Positions 1 to 6,234 of a stretch of DNA of 18,600 nt are shown one piece after another (position 1 is the first letter of the stretch; every line of letters begins with the position of its first letter). The notes under the pieces are model-generated. The model worked only from the letters and a program-made list of their open reading frames with translations, had not been told where the DNA came from and searched no databases. The translations under genes were made by a program, and so were the position numbers. This DNA is from Spirochaetaceae bacterium (lineage in GTDB: Bacteria > Spirochaetota > Spirochaetia > Sphaerochaetales > Sphaerochaetaceae): contig JAENWY010000017.1 of NCBI GenBank assembly GCA_016649775.1, forward strand, positions 1 through 18,600, written 5' to 3'.

Positions 1-1530
1 GTCTTCATCAATATCATTTTCAGCCATACATGATACAATATGGGCATAGTGATGTTGAACTTCAATAACTTTCAGGCCTAATTGTTTGGCAAAAGCACTA
101 CTATTGTATTTAGGATGCAAATCGCAAGCGACTACTGTTGGTTTTATTTCTAATAATTCTTCCATCCTTTCAATAGCCATAGCTAAGGCTTTAATAGAGC
201 GTACATCTGCCATATCTCCGATATATGGAGAGATATAGAATAAATCATCTGTTGCAAGAGTAAAGCAATTTTTTAACTCTCCTCCAATTGCAAGCACAGC
301 TCCATGTCTTTTTTTAGTGGTGATTATAGGAAGCGGGGAATATCCTCTTGAACGTCTTATCATATAAGGTTTATTTTCAAAAAAAGACATAACGGAATCA
401 TCAGCTCTTAATCTGATTTCTCTATTATTTGAAAGAATAATATCAACCATATCTGATAATTGCTCTATTGCATCTTCATCTGTTCTGCAAATAGGAGCTC
501 CTGATTGATTTCCACTAGTCATAACAAAACAATCACTCATTATTTGATTATCTGGATAGTCAAATAATAGCATTTGCACCGGAGCATAGGGTAACATAAT
601 TCCAATGTTTGGATTATTTGGAGCGACTGAGTCAGCAATTAAACTATGTTCTCTTCTTTTTAATAAAATAATTGGCTTTTGAGGTCCATCTAATATATCG
701 GTTTCATTATTTTCTATTATACATTCTCTTTTAACTACCTCTAAGTTTTTAGCCATAATTGCAAAGGGTTTTTTAGGACGTCTTTTTAAATCTCTTAATC
801 TATTTACGGCATCATTGTTTGTTGCATCACAACAGAGATGATATCCTCCAATTCCTTTGATTAAAGCTATTCCACCACTTCTAATTACTCTTCGAGTTTC
901 AATTAAAGCCTCTTGATCCTCACATTTTTTTCCAAGTAATGTATAAAGATGTGGACCACAATCATTACAACAAACAGGTTGGGCATGATATCTTCTTGAT
1001 TTTATATTTGTGTATTCATCTTTGCAGTCCTCACACATAGGAAAAATTCCCATACTAGTTCTTTCTCTATCATAGGGCATAGTGTCTAAAATGGTTAATC
1101 TGGGACCACAATCTGTACAGTTAATAAATGGATGTAGATATCGTCTATCATTTTTATCAAATAATTCTTTTTCACAGGTAGGGCAGATAGCAATATCAGG
1201 AGAAACAAATATTTGTCCTTTTTCTTTAGCACTTGTAATTATACTGAATTTATTTGTATCTAATAATTCGACTTCTATTTGTTTTAACTTTAGAATTTCA
1301 GAGCGTTTTGGTGCTTTTTCTTTTAAAAAATATAAGAAGTTTTGGACATCATTTATTGCTCCTTGAGCAAATATTTCTACAAATGGACCTTTGTTGCAAA
1401 CAGAACCTACAATGTGATTATTGGTTGCAATACGTGATACGAAGGGTCTAAATCCCACTCCTTGTACAATTCCGTATACTTTGATTTTATAGCAATAGGT
1501 TGAATCTGTTTTTAATAGTACGTTCTCCAT
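1..1530 (-). CDS. hypF: Carbamoyltransferase HypF, hydrogenase maturation (3' end cut by window edge)
   Basis: The reading frame starts at ATG 1530 and stays open to base 1, giving 510 residues of a family usually near 750, so the C-terminus lies outside. Visible domains are an N-terminal acylphosphatase (VQGVGFRPF at 22-30), two C-X2-C-X18-C-X2-C zinc fingers (C116/C119/C138/C141 and C166/C169/C188/C191), a YrdC-like domain (about 205-395, with KRRPKKPFAIM) and the start of the Kae1-like domain with its metal-binding HHYAH (493-497). HypF uses carbamoyl phosphate and ATP to load a carbamoyl group on HypE, the precursor of the cyanide ligands of [NiFe]-hydrogenases. Its ATG overlaps the stop of the preceding NifK-like gene (TAATG), so it is the fourth cistron of the nitrogenase-like operon. 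The family assignment is firm. The reason for this location is unknown; hydrogenase genes may follow outside the window. Confidence 0.95.
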   Translation of the reverse strand, partial: MENVLLKTDSTYCYKIKVYGIVQGVGFRPFVSRIATNNHIVGSVCNKGPFVEIFAQGAINDVQNFLYFLKEKAPKRSEILKLKQIEVELLDTNKFSIITSAKEKGQIFVSPDIAICPTCEKELFDKNDRRYLHPFINCTDCGPRLTILDTMPYDRERTSMGIFPMCEDCKDEYTNIKSRRYHAQPVCCNDCGPHLYTLLGKKCEDQEALIETRRVIRSGGIALIKGIGGYHLCCDATNNDAVNRLRDLKRRPKKPFAIMAKNLEVVKRECIIENNETDILDGPQKPIILLKRREHSLIADSVAPNNPNIGIMLPYAPVQMLLFDYPDNQIMSDCFVMTSGNQSGAPICRTDEDAIEQLSDMVDIILSNNREIRLRADDSVMSFFENKPYMIRRSRGYSPLPIITTKKRHGAVLAIGGELKNCFTLATDDLFYISPYIGDMADVRSIKALAMAIERMEELLEIKPTVVACDLHPKYNSSAFAKQLGLKVIEVQHHYAHIVSCMAENDIDED

Positions 1531-2687
1531 TAAAGAATACTCTTTAAAAGTTCACTATCATTTTCAATTTGATAGAGTGACCCTGATATTGCAAAATGAT
1601 TTAGTGCTATAAATTGGGAAGTGTATTTAGGTAAGGCTCTTTTTAAAAGAGGATCTCCTATAACCACATCATATTTTCGTGAATCAACTAAGGAAGATAA
1701 ATCATCTTCTTCTTTTAATTTAGTATCAGTACGCTCTTTTAAATAATCGTCTAAAATAAACCAAGAAGCTACATCCACAACTTCATATTTAGAAGAAGTT
1801 TTAAGTATTTCTCTTAAACTGTTAGCAATTACTTGCTGAGAGATTATTAATATTTTTTGACCATTAATATTTTGTATAATGTCTTTGTTAATGGGAAGGT
1901 TATGAGAATTATTAACAAAGGGTCTTTCAATCTTTAGAATCTTGCTGATTGATTTTATTAAGGATTTCTTATTTTCTTCGCTTATTGGATAATCTACAAG
2001 ATATGGAATATTATATAATTTTTCTAAGTATCTAGCGGCTTTTAAAGCTGAGGGGGATACTACAATGTTAAGTTTACAATATTTTGCACTTTTAAATGAT
2101 TCAAAATTTTTATCATATTGAATTGCTTTAAATCCATTATTTTCAATTAATTCTACTAAATTATCACTTGATTTTAATGAAGGTAAATCTTGAGGAATTG
2201 ATCCAAGTATTCCAATGAAACTATCTATTAAAATTTCTTCCTTACTAAATTTTTTAAATAAATTAAATAAAGCCTTTGATACACCTTCATCATATAAATC
2301 AATACCATTGGTATCGACTGATACAGTAGGCACTTTATATCTATTTTCACACATTCTCTCTAAGGCTTTATAGTCAGTTCCAATGACAGCAGGAATAGGG
2401 GTGCCAACAAGAGCAATAAATTTGCAGTCAAAATGTTTTATGGCATCACCTATTTTATCTATTAATAAATCATCTCGTCCTAAGATGGCATCTAAGTCTC
2501 TTAATGCAGCACTAAATATAGCACTTTTGCTACTATTATAATATCGAGGTTCATCAAAACCACAGATATTACCTACGCATCCGCCTGCATCAATTATCAC
2601 TATAATACCACCGAGTTCAAAGAAGGTAGCCACGGCACCTGATTGATCAGGAATAAATGGCGATAAATATTTTCTAAGTCCAATCAT
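1530..2687 (-). CDS. Nitrogenase component 1-like protein, NifK/beta-like subunit
   Basis: This 385-residue protein resembles the Oxidored_nitro fold (NifD/NifK/BchN/BchB relatives) and is shorter than NifK. By eye, its IDAGGCVGNICGF (33-44) aligns with the second P-cluster cysteine region of NifK, giving C37 with an extra C42. The third site, TTCMAEVIGDD in NifK, reads GTPIPAVIGTD here, so that cysteine is P98. The first cysteine position appears to be D14. An aspartate there recalls the Asp ligand contributed by BchB to the NB cluster of dark-operative protochlorophyllide reductase. The gene starts within the stop codon of the NifD-like gene and ends within the hypF start codon, so translation is probably coupled. 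It is expected to form a heterotetramer with the NifD-like subunit. The superfamily is well supported, the beta-like role is inferred from order and motif, and the substrate is unknown. Confidence 0.82.
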   Translation of the reverse strand: MIGLRKYLSPFIPDQSGAVATFFELGGIIVIIDAGGCVGNICGFDEPRYYNSSKSAIFSAALRDLDAILGRDDLLIDKIGDAIKHFDCKFIALVGTPIPAVIGTDYKALERMCENRYKVPTVSVDTNGIDLYDEGVSKALFNLFKKFSKEEILIDSFIGILGSIPQDLPSLKSSDNLVELIENNGFKAIQYDKNFESFKSAKYCKLNIVVSPSALKAARYLEKLYNIPYLVDYPISEENKKSLIKSISKILKIERPFVNNSHNLPINKDIIQNINGQKILIISQQVIANSLREILKTSSKYEVVDVASWFILDDYLKERTDTKLKEEDDLSSLVDSRKYDVVIGDPLLKRALPKYTSQFIALNHFAISGSLYQIENDSELLKSIL

Positions 2688-3991
2688 TATTTTCTAGCCC
2701 CTTTCCTAAGTTCTAAACTAATTTGATTTAATAAATGAATTAAACCCTTGTAACCAAATGGTTGAATTTCATCTGCCCAACTTATGTTTAAAGTATTGGG
2801 ATAGTAGTACTGACAATCTCTTCCAATTGTTATATCAACTACATCACTCTCTTCAATATAATTTGTCATACTTGGAGATAGGGGAGGATATACTTTAGTA
2901 GAGCTACTTAATTCTGAAATTCTATTAATATAGGAATAATCATTTTTAGAGGGTTCACAGAAAATAGCTTCAACTTTACAACCGTATTGAGTAAGAGCTA
3001 GTGCTAGTTCAAAGGAGTTAGCATTTAATACTTTGCCTATAGCAACCTTTGTTCCTTTAAATTCATTTGTAAATTCTTTTATAACAGAGGTTGCTTCAGA
3101 TAAATATTTTTTATCATCAAACGTAACGCCAAGAGCTGCCCCGAATAATTTATATTGTTTTTCAATTTTATCTATTTCATATAAACGAGTAAGTTCAGCA
3201 AATGGAATGCCAAGTTTTTTCTCCATTTCTATGGCTGCCATTCTAGCTTCTCCATTAAGTATTAGATTAAAATTAGCACGACCTAACGTTTTGTAATCTT
3301 CAAAGTCTTTGCATCTTGAAATTTCTTTAATATTTGTTAAACCAATACTTTTTAACAGATCATAAATTTCACAATCGTCATCATAAGGGGCAAACTGACC
3401 TAATAAATTTACTTGTTTATTATCAACACAATCTCTTGTTACTAGAGAGTAAAGAGTATTTCTGATTGCAACCATTGGTGCATTTTTTCCCTCTCTAAGT
3501 AGGGCATACATATATGATGGAACCACATGAATCCCCTCCACCTCTTTTTCAACTTTTCTACAAACTCTTTCCAAATCTGTTCCTAGAAGGGCATCAACAC
3601 AGGTAATACATATTAGTACAACTTTTGGTTTAGAATGGCAGACTTCAATTATTTCTTTAACAGCTTGAGGAATTGCACTTAAATGTGCTCCTGTTACTAG
3701 ATCTGATTCACTCATACTATAGTGAAACATTCTATCACTGTAGCCACCTGAATCTCCTAATATAGTAGTATTTCTACCACAACAGCCAGGAGAGACTAAT
3801 AGCATAATTGATTCTGGTAGTACAAGCCCTGCTCTTTTAACACCAAATCCTTGAGCACCAGGAGCATTATAAGATAGGGTTGCAGGGGAACTATATATTA
3901 GATGATTATTTGAAATTACTTCGTTTGAAATATTATTTAGCCCAGATAATGCAAGTTCACCAATAGTAATTGAATAAGGATTATGTTTCAT
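2687..3991 (-). CDS. Nitrogenase component 1-like protein, NifD/alpha-like subunit
   Basis: This 434-residue member of the nitrogenase component 1 superfamily carries C70-C71 (SPGCCGR) where NifD has its second P-cluster cysteine, and C131 (ITCVDALLGTDLE) where NifD has its third. The first position is A44 or P45. In the segment ILNGEARMAAIEMEKKLGIP (243-262), the residue matching the FeMo-cofactor ligand Cys275 is L245. Near the C-terminus, ISWADEIQPFGYKG (403-416) has isoleucine in place of the His442 ligand. It is therefore not expected to bind a FeMo-type cofactor. With the NifK-like partner it probably forms an iron-sulfur reductase that receives electrons from the NifH-like protein. Its ATG immediately follows the stop of the NifH-like gene. 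Relatives with known jobs include BchNB, BchYZ, CfbD and methylthio-alkane reductase, but I cannot assign it to any of them. Confidence 0.85.
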   Translation of the reverse strand: MKHNPYSITIGELALSGLNNISNEVISNNHLIYSSPATLSYNAPGAQGFGVKRAGLVLPESIMLLVSPGCCGRNTTILGDSGGYSDRMFHYSMSESDLVTGAHLSAIPQAVKEIIEVCHSKPKVVLICITCVDALLGTDLERVCRKVEKEVEGIHVVPSYMYALLREGKNAPMVAIRNTLYSLVTRDCVDNKQVNLLGQFAPYDDDCEIYDLLKSIGLTNIKEISRCKDFEDYKTLGRANFNLILNGEARMAAIEMEKKLGIPFAELTRLYEIDKIEKQYKLFGAALGVTFDDKKYLSEATSVIKEFTNEFKGTKVAIGKVLNANSFELALALTQYGCKVEAIFCEPSKNDYSYINRISELSSSTKVYPPLSPSMTNYIEESDVVDITIGRDCQYYYPNTLNISWADEIQPFGYKGLIHLLNQISLELRKGARK

Positions 3992-4744
3992 TTATTGATG
4001 ATCCTCTACTAGTTTATTAGCAAGATCTATAAAGATCTTACTGATCGGAAGTTCTTTATTGTCTTCAATTACAGTCATTCCTTTGTCTTCACATCTATTA
4101 ATATCATCACAACGAGGTATTTCAGCTATTATTTCTAAATTATTTTCTTTAGCAAACTTTGACACTTTAAGATATTCATCAACCACATTTCTATGATTAA
4201 GAATTATTCCTTTGACTTTTGCGTATCCTCTATCCTTGAAGTTTTTAACTGCACTATTAATATTATTAGCAGCATATAAGGCCATTTTTTCGCCAGATGT
4301 TACTATTAATACATCTTCAGCATAGCCTTCTCTGATTGGAGCAGCAAAGCCTCCGCAAACTACATCCCCTAAAACATCATATAAAACTACATCTGGATTG
4401 TAAGTCTCAAATAATTCTAAATCCTCTAATAAATTGAAAGTAGTAATAATACCACGACCAGCGCATCCTAATCCTGGGGTAGGGCCACCTGTTTCGATAC
4501 ATTTGATATTTGAATATCCAATCTGCACTATATCTTTAAGTTCAGGTTCTTCACCTTTGTCTCTTAGAAAATTCATAACAGGGTAGAAAGATTTACCACC
4601 TAATAAATTAATAGTTGAATCTGCTTTTGGATCACATCCAATTTGAACTACATTTAAGCCTTGTGAAGCAAATGCAGCGGCAAGGTTACTAGTTATTGTA
4701 GACTTACCAATACCGCCTTTTCCATAGATAGCTATTTTTAACAT
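3992..4744 (-). CDS. NifH-like ATP-dependent [4Fe-4S] reductase (nitrogenase-like reductase component)
   Basis: The 250-residue protein has the deviant Walker A GKGGIGKST (8-16) with the signature lysine K9, switch region DPKAD (38-42), the cluster cysteines C94 (GLGCAGRG) and C130 (DVVCGGFA), and R97 at the site that is ADP-ribosylated in true NifH. A homodimer would bridge one [4Fe-4S] cluster between the two C94/C130 pairs and pass electrons to the NifD/NifK-like proteins with ATP hydrolysis. It is shorter than typical NifH (about 275-295). It is the first cistron of a four-gene operon, and its stop codon abuts the next ATG. The start at 4744 is supported by AAAAAAGGAA upstream and by the P-loop beginning eight residues in. 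Expression appears subject to a leader hairpin. The family is certain. The absence of nitrogenase ligands in the partners argues against nitrogen fixation. Confidence 0.93.
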   Translation of the reverse strand: MLKIAIYGKGGIGKSTITSNLAAAFASQGLNVVQIGCDPKADSTINLLGGKSFYPVMNFLRDKGEEPELKDIVQIGYSNIKCIETGGPTPGLGCAGRGIITTFNLLEDLELFETYNPDVVLYDVLGDVVCGGFAAPIREGYAEDVLIVTSGEKMALYAANNINSAVKNFKDRGYAKVKGIILNHRNVVDEYLKVSKFAKENNLEIIAEIPRCDDINRCEDKGMTVIEDNKELPISKIFIDLANKLVEDHQ

Positions 4745-4765
4745 AAAAATTCCTTTTTTGTAGAT

Positions 4766-4889
4766 AAAAAAACGGCTTCAGTCCATAAAGAATTGAAGTC
4801 GCGTATATTATCATCTAAGAATATAGATGTTATTAATGCATAATTTCATTTTCTTCTCACGCGGAAATTTCCTTGTGGTTAGAGGCCTT
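4766..4889 (-). promoter_or_regulatory. Candidate attenuating leader RNA upstream of the NifH-like gene
   Basis: On the minus strand the predicted leader contains a CGCGU/ACGCG stem (4863-4859 with 4803-4799). That stem encloses a perfect CAUCUA/UAGAUG hairpin with a 6-nt loop. Then follows an intrinsic terminator: an imperfect 11-bp stem (4800-4774, two mismatches) and a run of seven T (4772-4766), ending about 20 nt before the start codon. The CGCG stem and the terminator share bases at 4799-4800. A terminator placed between promoter and first gene is the usual layout of a riboswitch or attenuator. I compared it from memory with common riboswitch cores (TPP, FMN, cobalamin, SAM-I, Moco, c-di-GMP, guanidine-I, T-box) and recognised none. 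Confidence 0.45.
4811..4849 (-). CDS. Possible 12-residue leader peptide
   Basis: Within the leader an ATG opens a 12-codon frame, MKLCINNIYILR, ending TGA and followed directly by TAA. Only a weak purine stretch (GAGAAGAAA) precedes it. Its 3' end overlaps the CAUCUA/UAGAUG hairpin, so a translating ribosome could disturb leader folding. Four of twelve codons are isoleucine, but there is no strong run of one amino acid as in classic amino-acid attenuators. It could easily be chance in AT-rich DNA. Confidence 0.15.
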   Translation of the reverse strand: MKLCINNIYILR

Positions 4890-4895
4890 GAAAAT

Positions 4896-4924
4896 ATATT
4901 AACATTTTATATAACAGGTGTAAA
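4896..4924 (-). promoter_or_regulatory. Sigma-70-type promoter of the nitrogenase-like operon
   Basis: On the minus strand TTTACA (4924-4919) is followed by a 17-base spacer and TAATAT (4901-4896). Transcription would start near 4889 and give a leader of about 145 nt before the NifH-like ATG. No sigma-54 type GG-N10-GC element was found in this upstream region. Confidence 0.5.
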
Positions 4925-5132
4925 TAATAAATAATCAGATATTAAACTTTTTATTGTAATTGATAGGTGAAAAACTGCTAAAAAAAATCAAATAGTTATT
5001 TTTATATATTCTATTTATTACTTTGTTCCTACAAATTAAATTAATAAGTACATGTCTTTAGTTAGTGCCTTGCAGTCTTTTACTCTTCTATGTTAACAAT
5101 AGAGGAATTTCCTCATTAAAAAATTTACTTTC

Positions 5133-5612
5133 TCAGTGGAAATAAAAATCTCCCTTGCAATGATAGACAAAGGAGAAAAATATTTTTTTCTTTAATACAA
5201 ATTTATTTAATTTGAAATCTGTAGTATCAGTTTTAATAAACAGTGATAGACTATTTAATCCACAATAAACCATATCTTCTACAGCTTGATCGGTAAAAAA
5301 TGCAAAATGATTAGTTAAAACCACATTGTTGAGAGCTTTTATTATTGCAATCTGATCATTATCTACAACACTTATTCTATGAGCTGATTGAAAAATTCCT
5401 TTTTCACTTTCAAGAACCTCTAACCAAGCAGCACCAATTTGTTTGGATTTTCAACCCTCAATTAAAGCTTCGGTTTCATTTAACTCACCTCTTGCTGTAT
5501 TGTTGATTTTAACGCCTTTTTTCATTTTAACGATACTTTCTTTGTTAATCATATGATTAGTGATATTAAATAGAAGAGTATGAAGAGTGATGAAATCTGA
5601 ATTTTTTAAAAG
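5133..5612 (-). pseudogene. D-lactate dehydrogenase (D-2-hydroxyacid dehydrogenase) remnant
   Basis: Read on the minus strand from 5612, the frame gives LLKNSDFITLHTLLF, then INKESIVKMKKGVKINNTARG, ALIEG-stop-KSKQIGAAWLEVLESEKGIF, and VVLTNHFAFFTDQAVEDM. These match, in order, the C-terminal half of D-LDH: the SDxISLH strand, the INxESIxKMKxGVxxINTxRG segment with the catalytic arginine, the EKG segment with the catalytic glutamate, and the GHxAFFT segment with the catalytic histidine. An in-frame TGA lies at 5453-5451, where relatives have Leu or a similar residue. A TAA at 5615-5613 next to an A-rich run suggests a frameshift upstream. The catalytic domain is still readable, so inactivation looks fairly recent. 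No intact start or N-terminal domain is present. An active enzyme would reduce pyruvate to D-lactate with NADH. Confidence 0.8.
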
Positions 5613-6170
5613 TTAATAGTTTCATTATCAGAATTTATTATTTAAGTTCAAAATATTGAATTAATTTTCTTGATTTATGAAAAAAAGTTTATCTATTAAA
5701 TTGACAGAGTCCCTGCTACTGTACAGTGATTTTGAAATATTATTTATTATTATTGAATTGTCAAATAAAGTTCGACAAGGTGTAATAAAGGTTAAGAACC
5801 GTCTTTTTTAATTAATTAATTTGATTTTACTTTAAGTACTCAAATATATTTTGTAGCCACTTAAACCTCAGTGTCACTTTATATATTAACTTTATATTTA
5901 ATATAATCTATGAGTAATACTTTTTTTCTAATTTCATTTATAGTACTAGCTGTATAGAAATAGAATTTAATATCTGTAATTTGTTTTGTTAAAAAATTAT
6001 AAGAAGAAAATTTATTTATCCCGAAAATTCTTATAACTAGATTTTTTGCAGTCGCGAATTTCAAAACAAGAGGCTATAGGGATATAGTAAATGGGGAAAC
6101 AAATACATGTTTCTTTTCTAATAACGCTATAAGCGAAATTATGAATTAATTATAATAGTTATTACTAAAA
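5613..6170. other. Gene-free AT-rich stretch, possibly degraded N-terminal part of the D-LDH pseudogene
   Basis: No intact gene is visible. On the minus strand a fragment reading IRIFGINKFSSYNFL (near 6035-5990) and ITDIKFYFYTAS slightly resembles the start of a D-LDH. VTLRFKWLQNIFEYLK (near 5879-5830) resembles the LRxxGxNNxDL region. Distances are shorter than in an intact gene, so deletions would be needed. The similarity is weak, and the stretch could be simply non-coding. Confidence 0.3.
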
Positions 6171-6173
6171 GAC

Positions 6174-6208
6174 AAAAAAAGACTGCTGTAATAATAACAT
6201 TACAACAG
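6174..6208 (-). terminator. Rho-independent terminator of secA
   Basis: On the minus strand a 10-bp stem (one G-U pair), arms 6208-6199 and 6192-6183, with a 6-nt loop is followed by TC and seven T. It begins 27 bases after the secA stop codon. Confidence 0.85.
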
Positions 6209-6234
6209 CTAATTCTCCAAATATTTAAGTTTGT

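Noticed and set aside
1082..1366. Open frame on the plus strand opposite hypF
   Set aside because: It is antisense to conserved HypF zinc-finger and acylphosphatase coding sequence and shows no recognisable motif; it is a shadow frame.
2687..4744. True nitrogen-fixation genes nifH/nifD
   Set aside because: The M-cluster ligand positions (Cys275, His442) are not conserved and the P-cluster cysteines are incomplete; no nifB, nifE or nifN is present.
4745..5130. Sigma-54 promoter upstream of the nitrogenase-like operon
   Set aside because: No GG-N10-GC pair in the right orientation was found, while a good sigma-70-type pair exists.
5133..5324. Independent small protein gene of 63 codons
   Set aside because: Its frame continues upstream into the D-LDH catalytic segment, so it is the tail of the pseudogene and not a separate gene.
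5451..5453. TGA in the D-LDH remnant read as a sense codon or selenocysteine
   Set aside because: Relatives have Leu or a similar residue there, the upstream frame is also broken, and tryptophan in nearby genes is encoded by TGG, so a nonsense mutation is simpler.
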